A stretch of 64,000 nt of DNA, taken from positions 43,064 through 107,063 of the forward strand of contig NZ_LT607669.1 in NCBI RefSeq assembly GCF_900095265.1. Reading direction: 5' to 3'. Under the pieces are notes generated by a model that saw only the letters and a program-made list of their open reading frames with translations, was not told the origin of the DNA and made no database searches. Source of the DNA: Janthinobacterium sp. UMAB-56 (lineage in GTDB: Bacteria; Pseudomonadota; Gammaproteobacteria; Burkholderiales; Burkholderiaceae_D). The translations under genes and the position numbers were made by a program. Within the stretch, counting starts at the first letter, position 1. Each line of letters opens with the position of its first letter. Positions 1 to 7,981 of the stretch are shown here, piece after piece.

Positions 1-2
1 GA

Positions 3-182
3 TTTATTGGTACCGGTACTATCTTCAAGAGTAGTAGCGAGATGCGCGGAAATACCACGGCATCGACAGTGTGGGTGACTGGCGCAATTGGCGCTGCAGT
101 GGGATTTGCTTTGTACGATATCGCCGTGGTATTGAGTTTTGTAACTTTTTTGACACTACGTCTCAGAAAATTAAATACATGA
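3..182 (+). CDS. MgtC/SapB-family membrane protein, C-terminal part
   Basis: The reading frame is open from the window edge to a TGA at 180-182, leaving 59 residues. It reads FIGTGTIFK, then MRGNTTASTVWVTGAIGAAV and a hydrophobic C-terminal segment. The pattern GFIGAGTI..RG.TTA.T.WVTAAIG.A.G is the conserved core of MgtC/SapB membrane proteins, which are linked to growth in low magnesium. The start lies outside the window. The gene borders a metal-related island, but no operon link to it can be shown. Confidence 0.7.
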   Translation, partial: FIGTGTIFKSSSEMRGNTTASTVWVTGAIGAAVGFALYDIAVVLSFVTFLTLRLRKLNT

Positions 183-309
183 ATGATCATGAATGCCCAT
201 CATTACGAATATTTCTTGTGAAGTTTTATGTATAGTTATTTGTTAAAATTAATGAAGTTAAAATTATTATCAATAGTAAGATATTTTAAAATATATTTCG
301 GAGTAAACT

Positions 310-894
310 ATGTTGGAACACATCAAAGCAAGTTTGACCGATGCTAAACAGGCCCTCGATACATTTCTAACCGACGAATCTGGGCTGCAGCGGGTAGAGC
401 GTGCAGCAAATGTCTTGCTGGCTGCCTTTAATGGTGAAGGAAGGATATTCACATGTGGTAACGGAGGGTCCATGTGCGACGCGATGCATTTTGCAGAAGA
501 GTTTACTGGGCGTTTCCGTAATGATCGATCTGGTCTGCCAGCAACAGCGATCAGTGACCCAAGCCATATGTCGTGTGTTGCAAACGATTTCGGATATGAC
601 CAGGTATTTTCTCGCTATCTGGAGGCGCATGGGCGTGAAGGAGATGTGCTGTTAGCCATCAGTACGAGCGGAAAAAGTCCGTCGATCATTATGGCTGTTA
701 CCAGCGCCCGCAATCTCCGAATGAAGGTAATTGGATTGACGGGCAAGGCGGGTTCGGAATTTGAGCCACTATGCGATGTTTGTATTTGTGCACCAGCTGG
801 CCAATATGCAGACCGCGTGCAAGAGATGCATATTAAGATTATTCACATACTGATCGAATTGGTAGAGCGTTCGCGCTTTCCTGAAAACTACTAG
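310..894 (+). CDS. gmhA: SIS-domain phosphoheptose isomerase-like protein (GmhA family)
   Basis: 194 residues, the usual GmhA length. The SIS sugar-phosphate fold shows as FTCGNGGSMCDAMHFAEEF near residues 47-65, ISTSGKSPSI near 116-125 and a C-terminal EMHIKIIHILIE helix. GmhA converts sedoheptulose 7-phosphate into a heptose phosphate for lipopolysaccharide inner core in the cytoplasm. A GGAG ribosome binding site precedes the ATG. No other heptose gene is nearby; it lies 229 bases ahead of the metal ATPase, so it may be an accessory envelope gene. The family call is firm, the substrate is not. Confidence 0.8.
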   Translation: MLEHIKASLTDAKQALDTFLTDESGLQRVERAANVLLAAFNGEGRIFTCGNGGSMCDAMHFAEEFTGRFRNDRSGLPATAISDPSHMSCVANDFGYDQVFSRYLEAHGREGDVLLAISTSGKSPSIIMAVTSARNLRMKVIGLTGKAGSEFEPLCDVCICAPAGQYADRVQEMHIKIIHILIELVERSRFPENY

Positions 895-1122
895 TACATT
901 TATGTGAAAATCCGGCCTCACTGGAATGCAGAGAATTTTTACCTGATGAGATAAAACTTGTCCTTGGTTTATACTGTTTTTTTACTTCCCCATCGTTAGG
1001 GATGGTTCTTAAAGACACTGTTTCAATAGCTGCGCGAAAGATGCGGTATCGGAAAATGTTAAGTACGACCGATGTTCCACAGCGCAAGCTCCATAATTCC
1101 TTTGACATGAAAGAATTAATCC

Positions 1123-3225
1123 ATGAATGCAACTAAACATCCCGTTGAAGGCGGACCAGAAGATAACCAGCCTGACAAGGCTGCGCAAGCCTACGACCAT
1201 CCTGGGCAGGTGGCAGCCGATCACCGCCCCAAGGATGAACATGCTGGCCACGACCATGCGCATGGTGGTGCTTTGGGTGAAAATGCGGAACTCATTTTTG
1301 CCGGTGTATCGGGCATCTTGCTGCTGGCAGGATGGGGGATCGAAAAATTCTCGTTCGGCCCAAGCTGGTTGCCTACTGCATCATTTGTTGCAGCGTATTT
1401 TTTCGGCGGATTTTTTACCGCCAAGGAAGCGATCGAGAATATCCGTGCGCGTCGTTTCGAAATTGACACTCTGATGCTGGTCGCTGCCGTGGGTGCTGCG
1501 GCATTGGGAAAATGGGCGGAAGGGGCTCTATTACTGTTTTTGTTTAGCCTTGGGCATTCGCTGGAGCATTATGCAATGGGGCGTGCACGTCGTGCGATCG
1601 AGGCATTGGCCAAGCTTGCTCCCGAAACGGCCAACGTACGCAGGAATGGGACGATGATTGAGCTTCCAGTGTCACAACTGCAGCTTGGCGATATCGTGAT
1701 TGTCCGACCGAACGAACGCCTTCCTGCTGACGGTGTGGTGACCCGGGGTACCAGCAGTGTGAACCAGGCGCCAGTAACCGGCGAAAGCGTTCCCGTCGAC
1801 AAGCAACCCGCTTCTGATCCTGCAGAGGCGGTGAAGGCTTTTGACAAGGTCGCAGCTGTAAACCGCGTGTTCGCAGGCACCATCAATGGTAGTGGCGTCA
1901 TCGAGGTCATGGTGGCTCGGCGTGCGGATCAGTCGACGATGGCGCGCGTAGTCAAGATGGTTGCCGATGCAGAAACGCAGCGCTCACCGACACAGAATTT
2001 TACCGAAAAGTTTGAGCGTATCTTCGTGCCGGCAGTTCTTGTTCTGGTAACCATTCTGCTGTTTGCCGGAGTTGTGGTGGATGAACCTTTCTCGGACAGC
2101 TTTTACCGCGCCATGGCTGTCCTGGTTGCCGCAAGCCCATGTGCGTTGGCCATCTCCGTACCAAGTGCTGTATTGAGCGGTGTTGCAAGGGCAGCGCGGG
2201 GTGGTGTTCTGGTAAAAGGAGGAGCGCCGCTGGAAAATCTAGGCACGCTTACTTCAATTGCTTTTGATAAAACCGGCACTCTCACTGAAGGCAAGCCTAA
2301 GCTGACTGATGCTGTTGCAGCTGACGGGGCGACCGAACAGGAACTGTTATCAGTAGCTATGGCAATTGAGGAGCATAGTGACCATCCGCTGGCGTCCGCC
2401 GTGGTGGTCGGTGCAAAGGAACGACTAGGGAACTCCGTGATACCAGTGCAGGCGTCCGATATCAAGAGCATTACGGGGCGCGGGGTACAGGCGATGGTCG
2501 GTGAAGAACTCGTGTACATTGCCAAGCCGGTCTTTTTTTCGGAAACAGATGGAAATGTCCTGCCGGTGGACGTGCTCAACGCTGATCTGAAACTAGTGGA
2601 AGCAGGGCGTACGACCATGATTGTTCTTAAAGGGAAACGCTTTCTGGGAGTACTGGGCGTCATGGATACGCCTCGTCCAGTGGCAGGAGAGGTCATGGCG
2701 GCGCTGCGTGGTTTGGGTATCGATCGCCTGATCATGATTTCAGGCGATAATCAGCAAGTTGCCAATGCGGTTGCCAAAAGCGTAGGCTTAACTGAGGCGC
2801 GTGGCGACCTGATGCCAGAGCAAAAGGTCGAAGCGATCAAGGAACTTCGTGATAAGCACGGCAAAGTCGCCATGGTTGGCGATGGCGTCAACGATGCACC
2901 AGCTATGGCAAATGCAACAGTTGGAATCGCCATGGGCGCTGCGGGTTCGGACGTAGCGCTAGAAACGGCAGATGTTGCACTGATGGCAGACGACCTTGCA
3001 CAATTACCCTTCGCCGTAGGACTGTCCAGGAGCACCAGTCGTATCATCAAGCAAAACTTGTGGGTCAGTTTGGGCGTCGTCGCAGTATTGATACCAGCCA
3101 CCATAATGGGTTTGAACATTGGGACCGCGGTCATATTCCATGAAGGATCGACGTTGCTGGTTGTCATCAATGCATTACGTTTGCTGGTTTATGGTGATAT
3201 TAAATCTGCAAAAACCATCGCGTAA
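1123..3225 (+). CDS. czcP: CzcP-like P1B-type heavy-metal ATPase
   Basis: 700 residues. It has a histidine-rich N-terminus (DEHAGHDHAHGG near residues 38-49) instead of a CxxC HMA domain. The transmembrane metal motif is SPC (AASPCALAIS), not CPC. The phosphorylation motif DKTGTLT, the ATP-site SGDN and GDGVNDAPAM, and a C-terminal HEGSTLLVVINALRLL follow. SPC with a short N-terminus marks the P1B-4 group, which includes CzcP and exports zinc, cadmium or cobalt from the cytoplasm. The CzcE-like gene downstream fits a czc origin. Several earlier methionines were considered; this ATG keeps the His-rich tail. Metal choice is inferred. Confidence 0.82.
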   Translation: MNATKHPVEGGPEDNQPDKAAQAYDHPGQVAADHRPKDEHAGHDHAHGGALGENAELIFAGVSGILLLAGWGIEKFSFGPSWLPTASFVAAYFFGGFFTAKEAIENIRARRFEIDTLMLVAAVGAAALGKWAEGALLLFLFSLGHSLEHYAMGRARRAIEALAKLAPETANVRRNGTMIELPVSQLQLGDIVIVRPNERLPADGVVTRGTSSVNQAPVTGESVPVDKQPASDPAEAVKAFDKVAAVNRVFAGTINGSGVIEVMVARRADQSTMARVVKMVADAETQRSPTQNFTEKFERIFVPAVLVLVTILLFAGVVVDEPFSDSFYRAMAVLVAASPCALAISVPSAVLSGVARAARGGVLVKGGAPLENLGTLTSIAFDKTGTLTEGKPKLTDAVAADGATEQELLSVAMAIEEHSDHPLASAVVVGAKERLGNSVIPVQASDIKSITGRGVQAMVGEELVYIAKPVFFSETDGNVLPVDVLNADLKLVEAGRTTMIVLKGKRFLGVLGVMDTPRPVAGEVMAALRGLGIDRLIMISGDNQQVANAVAKSVGLTEARGDLMPEQKVEAIKELRDKHGKVAMVGDGVNDAPAMANATVGIAMGAAGSDVALETADVALMADDLAQLPFAVGLSRSTSRIIKQNLWVSLGVVAVLIPATIMGLNIGTAVIFHEGSTLLVVINALRLLVYGDIKSAKTIA

Positions 3226-3269
3226 AAAGAAAGGGCGCGCACCAGAGCTGAACGGTAGCGCGCCGAAAT

Positions 3270-3967
3270 TTATTTTCTTAAATCCTCCCTCTTTGGCGCT
3301 ATGCAGAGCCAATAAAGAACAAGGATTAACGCCGCAGCGAACCAGATCGACCATAACGTATGGCTCAGAAAATGGGCCCCGCGTAATTGCTGTGATATAC
3401 CCATGGTCAACCCCACCGCAAAACCTGCTACGCCCGCAGGAATAGCCTTTTTTGGCTCGGCCGGTAGCCAAAAAACACATAACGAAATCAGCCACCGCCT
3501 GAAGCGTGTCCGGCAGGAAAACTATTTCCGGCTATAACGAAATCCGGCATAAATTCCAGAAGACGGTAATAAGGCACGGTGCCGCCAAATTGATCAATAT
3601 CCCAAGGGCAGTGCGACCGGCTACTCCTCTTCAATAGACTGATAGTCGCAGGAACCAGTATCGACGATAAAATGACTAGTCGGATGCGGCGGTCGAATTT
3701 GGGTTTCCAAAACTTTCCCGGATACTTCCAGCCGATCATGGTTAGAATAGCAAAGAAAATAGCCAGTAAATTCAGTGAATTTTTAAGATATTTGTGTAAC
3801 AGGCGTTCGGTCACCCATGAATTTCGCAACGGAAAAACCTGCTGTTGGGCGTCAAAGCTCAGTCCTGCTAGCCACATGTCGATATTAGCGGCCTGCCCCA
3901 TCCATAATAGCAAGCCGGCGCTAACAGCTAAGAGGAGCAATGCCTTGGAGTATGCCTTACTCTGCAT
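3270..3967 (-). pseudogene. PAP2-family phosphatase, frameshifted
   Basis: Frame one runs from ATG at 3967 to a stop at 3488 and ends in the PAP2 active-site motif SFPAGHASGGG. A different frame then continues from about 3490 to TAA at 3270-3272 with membrane segments and GAHFLSHTLWS, the second histidine motif of the family. A one-base indel in the run of G residues after GHASGG therefore splits the gene. Intact, it would be a roughly 230-residue inner-membrane lipid phosphatase. It overlaps the end of an EptA-like fragment, the order seen in phosphoethanolamine transferase-pap2 cassettes. A sequencing error cannot be excluded. Confidence 0.75.
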
Positions 3968-4190
3968 TGGTGCATCCGTTTAAGATATCAAGCTCTGGCT
4001 TGTAAACTGAGGTGCTTACGCCGAGCAATCCCAGTATCGAATGGAATACATTATCATGCGAGTAAGGCAAGGCGCGTCGCGCGTCCAGACAAGAACGTTT
4101 GAGTCGCAGTCTGTCTTGAAAGCCATCTGACATCCATATAAGCATCGGTACGTGGCGCTGTTCTATGGGGGATATAACAAAAGGCGTTCC
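3957..4190 (-). pseudogene. EptA-like phosphoethanolamine transferase, C-terminal stump
   Basis: About 75 codons match the C-terminus of lipid A phosphoethanolamine transferases (sulfatase-like fold). They read HVPMLIWMSDGF, then SHDNVFHSILGLLGVSTS, then YKPELDILNGC. In the family the SHDN segment supplies zinc and active-site residues. Coding similarity can be followed upstream only to about 4190; the periplasmic domain start and the membrane part are missing. It is therefore a remnant and gives no basis for predicting polymyxin resistance. It overlaps the PAP2 start. Confidence 0.7.
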
Positions 4191-4581
4191 AAAAAAACAA
4201 CTTAAATGATATGTAAGAGAATGAATCAGTGGATAATAGTTAATTCGATGGCGGATGCCTGTATTCGATCAACCTTTTCCCAGCATCGCATAGAAAAATA
4301 TCCGCGAAGTATACATCGTATATTCTTATCTCGAATATTAGATAGGAGGGGCACGAATTTCTGGATATTGCAGAAAAAATGAATTGGCTGTGCAAAGCTA
4401 TTGCTTCTGGAACTAGCAAGTAATGTATAAGTCTGGCACGTAGATGTATGCTGCAAGCTACGGTTCGCGTAGCGGTTTGGCAGGCTGTTTGGCAGGCTTT
4501 AGCTACGCGAGTAACAAGCTACACTGTCGGGCTACATGCCACGTGCAAGGAAATAACATGTGCCGGTTAAACAGTTATCAG
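4191..4581. other. No gene seen; AT-rich spacer with a weak inverted repeat
   Basis: No frame resembles a known protein. Near 4450-4525 the words GCTACGGTTCGCGTAGC and GCTACGCGAG, plus repeated GCAGGCT, suggest a weak secondary structure between the broken eptA/pap2 pair and the czcE-like gene. Confidence 0.4.
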
Positions 4582-4929
4582 CTAGTTAGCATAAAGAGGA
4601 TTTGATCCCACATATACGCGAACACCATGCGTTTTCATTTCGGCTGGTGCAATGGAGGATAGATCAAAATCATCTGTAGGGCGAAGAGTATCGAATAGCC
4701 AGGTAAACTGTTTTCCATCAGAGGTGAATGTAACGACATCTCCCTGCCTGACATTTACATATTTTGTAGATGGCAAAATTGTGACGCTACGTGTTACTGC
4801 TTGGGTTTGGACCGTGCTGCCAAGGTTGGTTTTAGCCATGACTTTACTCTGAGACTGAGCAGTGGCAATTAGCGGGCTGAGGGATGCAATCACAAACGCG
4901 GTGATGATTTTGGTTTTGATTAAGTTCAT
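4582..4929 (-). CDS. CzcE-like periplasmic metal-binding protein
   Basis: 115 residues with a signal peptide (MNLIKTKIITAFVIASLSPL, cleavage expected after the ATAQ region near residue 25). The mature part contains SVTILPSTKYVNVRQGDVVTF and GKQFTWLFDTL, the beta-rich pattern of CzcE-family proteins. These bind copper or other metals in the periplasm in Cupriavidus. AGGAGATCAA lies just before the ATG. It is convergent with czcP and is separated from it by the broken eptA/pap2 pair. Confidence 0.75.
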   Translation of the reverse strand: MNLIKTKIITAFVIASLSPLIATAQSQSKVMAKTNLGSTVQTQAVTRSVTILPSTKYVNVRQGDVVTFTSDGKQFTWLFDTLRPTDDFDLSSIAPAEMKTHGVRVYVGSNPLYAN

Positions 4930-5076
4930 TTGATCTCCTGCCTCATGGTTGTGGTGAAAGAATCTTCGAATTCGGTGAGTTCATTTTATAGAAGTGATCG
5001 CACACCGGAATGGCCGAATCATTACATTTGCATTACAACAGTAAGCGTCAGCTACCCAATCTTTACCGCCATCAAC

Positions 5077-6639
5077 GAGTGCGTGCAAAACCTGGGGAGA
5101 TGACCTGATGCAACATTCGGCGGCATTCTTTTCGGTTCGGCATGATTGCGGTAATCTGACGGGTATCGCAACGGCGAGGGAGATGGTCATGCGTTTGATT
5201 ATAGAGGCACGCATCGTTGACGGAGACGACGATACCAGCCGAGCAGACAATGCGGTTCTGGCGGTGATCGAGCGTCCCGACCATAGTCTTTCACAGCTGG
5301 GTCTCACGCTTTCCGAGGGGAGATCTCTTTTGGCCGAGGTGCAGCGCGCATTGGTGATGCAGCAAGTGGATTCATGGCTTGCCGGACAAATGCATTGCAG
5401 GTTTTGCGCCGCAGCCTTGCAGCACAAGGAAAGCCGGGCGCGTGTCGTGCGCACCGTATATGGCAAGGTGACCGTGCCGAGCCCGAGACTGTGGTCATGC
5501 AATTGCCATGGCGCGCCAAAACGTACGTTCAGTCCCTTGAGCGAGGCGCTGCCCGAACACACGACACCCGAGTTGAACTACCTCCAGGTCAAATGGGCTG
5601 CCCATCTGCCGTTCAGAGCGGCGACCGATTTGCTCAAAGAACTTTTGCCGCTGGATCAGGGCATCTCTTTCAGTGGCACCAGGAATCGGATCCACGTTGT
5701 TGGCAAGCTGCTCGATGCCGAAATCGAACGTGATATCGCCAGGCAGGTCGTCACAGAGCCCAGTGACAGTGAATCCGAGCATGTCGGCGCAGTCAGCGTG
5801 GATTCGGCCTGGCTTCGTCACACCGACTCCATTCGGGGTCTGGGTCGGCATGTGAATCTCGTCGTCGGCCGCGCGACTTTTGTCGACGGCGAGCCGCGTG
5901 TCTACGCCTACGTCCACAAGGAAGTCGCATCGGCGGCTGCACGGCTGGATCAGTTTCTCAGTCGTTGCGGCGTGGCGCCCAATCAGCGCGTGACGGTGAT
6001 TAGCGACGATGCCGGCGAATTCAGCAAAGCCGTCAAAGGAAGCCAGCTCGCGCGCGGCCGTATCCTGGACTGGTTTCATATCGCGATGAAGTTTCAGGCG
6101 GCACTGAACTCGATTTCCGGCGAAAAGACCATCGACTCGCTTGGACACGAGTCGATGGAGCGTGATATTCGCGGCGCCAAATGGTTGGTCTGGCATGGCA
6201 AGGGCAGTAAGGCGGTGGCCAGAATCAAGGCACTTGATGACAGGCTGCTGTGCAGGGATGGTTACGAATTCTCAAGGCTGTGGTGGAATCTGCGTACCGT
6301 CAGCTGCTACATCCGCAACAACACCGATTCCCTGGTCAACTATGGTGCACGATATAGAAAAGGCCTGCCAATCAGCAGCAGCATCGCCGAATCGGCCGTG
6401 AATCTGGTCGTCAGCCAGCGCATGGCCAAGAAGCGCCAAATGCGCTGGACCGACGAAGGCGCGCACTGCCTTGCACAGGTCAGAGTCGCCGTTCTCAATG
6501 GCGAACTCTCGCCAGGCAGACTGCAAACTTTGATCGCGACCAGGCCGACTTCCGTCGCCTCTCGACAGTCTTGCGCCAATGGCAGCACATTTGAGCAGCA
6601 AGGATGATCTGTCAGCCTCCCCAGGTTTTGCACGCACTC
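5077..6639 (+). mobile_element. ISKra4-family insertion sequence, apparently complete
   Basis: A single transposase gene is bounded by perfect 23-bp terminal inverted repeats at 5077-5099 and 6617-6639 (outer ends GAGTGCGTGC and GCACGCACTC). Length is 1563 bp. The flanks ATCAAC and TAAGGT show no target duplication. To the right it abuts the coding remains of an IS6-family transposase; to the left is the czcE spacer with no matching IS6 tail, so the insertion came with a deletion or rearrangement. Confidence 0.85.
5108..6607 (+). CDS. ISKra4-family transposase
   Basis: 499 residues. An N-terminal zinc-finger-like stretch (HCRFCAAALQHKES and LWSCNCHGAPKRTF) is followed by an RNase H-like DDE domain: VSVDSAWLRH (first Asp), VTVISDDAGEF (second Asp) and a C-terminal SSIAESAVNLVVSQRMAKK block with the catalytic Glu. 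This architecture and length are typical of ISKra4. The frame is intact from IRL to IRR, so the element may still be active. Confidence 0.85.
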   Translation: MQHSAAFFSVRHDCGNLTGIATAREMVMRLIIEARIVDGDDDTSRADNAVLAVIERPDHSLSQLGLTLSEGRSLLAEVQRALVMQQVDSWLAGQMHCRFCAAALQHKESRARVVRTVYGKVTVPSPRLWSCNCHGAPKRTFSPLSEALPEHTTPELNYLQVKWAAHLPFRAATDLLKELLPLDQGISFSGTRNRIHVVGKLLDAEIERDIARQVVTEPSDSESEHVGAVSVDSAWLRHTDSIRGLGRHVNLVVGRATFVDGEPRVYAYVHKEVASAAARLDQFLSRCGVAPNQRVTVISDDAGEFSKAVKGSQLARGRILDWFHIAMKFQAALNSISGEKTIDSLGHESMERDIRGAKWLVWHGKGSKAVARIKALDDRLLCRDGYEFSRLWWNLRTVSCYIRNNTDSLVNYGARYRKGLPISSSIAESAVNLVVSQRMAKKRQMRWTDEGAHCLAQVRVAVLNGELSPGRLQTLIATRPTSVASRQSCANGSTFEQQG

Positions 6640-7195
6640 TAAGGTATTTAACCTGGCGCACCAAGATTGGCACGTCACGGCCGGCGTTGATCAAATCGAA
6701 GGCCGCGTTGTTGGCGCCGCTCTTGTCCATCGCGACTTTGTCTGGATCGCCGTTAGCTCAGATGGCCTTGTCGAAGAAGCGCTTCGCTGCCGCCATGTCA
6801 CGCTTGGCCGTGAGCAGTAAGTCGACGCTCTTGCCCTGCTTGTCGACAGCGCGGTACAGGTATTTCCAGACGCCCTTGACCTTGATGTACGTCTCATCCA
6901 TTCGCCAGCTGCCACCGACCGGGCGCTTGTGTTTGCGGACCATCTTCTCGATCTGCGGAAGAAATCGGACCGCCCATTTGCTAATCGATGAATGGTCTAC
7001 CGACAAGCCGCGCTCCTCCATCATTTCTTCCACGTGCCGGTAGCTCAGCGGGTAGGCCACGTACCAACGAATGCAGACAAGGAGCAGATCGATCGGAAAG
7101 CGCATCCTCTTGAAGTGGAGCACATCGAGTCGTTCAAGATTAAGCACCGTAGTTTTCCTGATCGGCCATCGACGGTTTGCTAATGCGACAGGACC
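6640..7195 (-). pseudogene. IS6-family transposase remnant
   Basis: From a GTG at 7147 the frame reads LDVLHFKRMRFPIDLLLVC, then YPLSYRHVEEMMEERGLSVD and GGSWRMDETYIKVKG (first DDE Asp), typical of IS6. An in-frame TGA at 6758-6760 interrupts it after FFDKAI. Beyond the stop the same frame continues as GDPDKVAMDKSGANNAAFD and VRQVKYL until ISKra4 cuts it at about 6640. The C-terminal third is absent. One terminal repeat survives at 7174-7195. Confidence 0.82.
7174..7195. repeat. Surviving terminal inverted repeat of the IS6-family element
   Basis: Read on the minus strand the 22 bases contain TGTCGCATTAGCAAACC, the type of end found on IS6-family elements. They lie 27 bases outside the transposase start. 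The partner end is gone. Confidence 0.65.
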
Positions 7196-7240
7196 AATTC
7201 AAGTCCGTCGTTCACAATGAGAAACATAGATTTTCTTGAG

Positions 7241-7543
7241 CTATGCCAACGCAAGCGGCTTGATTGCTTCGGCGATGGCTTTGCCAGCGGATATTTCGGC
7301 CATACGCAGATCATACGCACTTTGGAGATTCAACCATCCTTGTGCCTCACTGCCAAAATAGCGCTCCAAGCGAAGTGCCGTATCAGCGGAGACGCCGCGC
7401 TCACCTTTGGTGATCTCGCTGAGGCGAGAGTACGGAACGTGCAGGGCCAGAGACACAGCGCGCACGCTGACGCCCATGGGCTTAATGTAGTCCTCGACCA
7501 AAATTTCGCCTGGGTGGATAGGACGCATACCATTTTTGAACAT
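7241..7543 (-). CDS. higA: HigA-type antitoxin, HTH XRE family
   Basis: 100 residues. It contains RPIHPGEILVEDYIKPMGVS followed by an HTH (SRLSEITKGERGVSADTAL) and ERYFGSEAQGWLNLQSAYDL, the signature of HigA/VapI antitoxins. It neutralises the HigB toxin and represses the operon. GGAGGGCATT supplies a ribosome binding site. It lies downstream of higB, the usual toxin-first order for hig. Confidence 0.9.
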   Translation of the reverse strand: MFKNGMRPIHPGEILVEDYIKPMGVSVRAVSLALHVPYSRLSEITKGERGVSADTALRLERYFGSEAQGWLNLQSAYDLRMAEISAGKAIAEAIKPLALA

Positions 7544-7592
7544 AATGCCCTCCGTGGCTGTTCAGGTTTTTCTATGCGGGGCTAGGCCCCGC

Positions 7593-7862
7593 TCAGTGTG
7601 GGTCTTCGATCAGCACTTCATAAGGGCCGCTATCACCCCACTTGAAGGTCAGACGCCATTGGTCGTTAATCCGCACATGCCAAGCGCCGTCGTACTCTTT
7701 CAGGTCGTTACCCGGCGGCGCCTTCATGAAATTCACCGAGGGAGCCGCGTCGAGCTGGGCCAGCTTGCGCTCGGCTACGTTCTTAATGTTGACGAATCGG
7801 CGACTCCTGCCTGTGGTGAACAGGGCTTGCGTGTCGGGACAAGCGAAGGATTGAATTGGCAT
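7593..7862 (-). CDS. higB: HigB-type toxin, RelE superfamily
   Basis: 89 residues. It has SFACPDTQALFTTGRSRRF, then APPGNDLKEYDGAWHVRINDQWR and FKWGDSGPYEVLIEDPH, the RelE/HigB fold of ribosome-dependent mRNA interferases. The terminal EDPH motif is typical of this subgroup. It is first in the operon, with higA 49 bases downstream. The pair probably stabilises the plasmid. Confidence 0.9.
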   Translation of the reverse strand: MPIQSFACPDTQALFTTGRSRRFVNIKNVAERKLAQLDAAPSVNFMKAPPGNDLKEYDGAWHVRINDQWRLTFKWGDSGPYEVLIEDPH

Positions 7863-7868
7863 GTTTTC

Positions 7869-7897
7869 ATATTATCCGTTATCCGGTTAACAGTCAA
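7869..7897 (-). promoter_or_regulatory. Sigma70 promoter for higBA
   Basis: On the minus strand TTGACT (7892-7897) and TAATAT (7869-7874) are separated by exactly 17 bases. The spacer holds overlapping CCGGATAAC/ACGGATAA repeats that could be the HigA operator. The -10 ends only 6 bases before the higB ATG, so the transcript should begin at or very near the start codon. Confidence 0.65.
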
Positions 7898-7981
7898 CAA
7901 AACGCAAGAATTTTCCTCGTTACATTTAGTTGGACGGCTGAAGCATTTGGGGGGAAGCCTACCAAAAAATTTAACTCCTGT

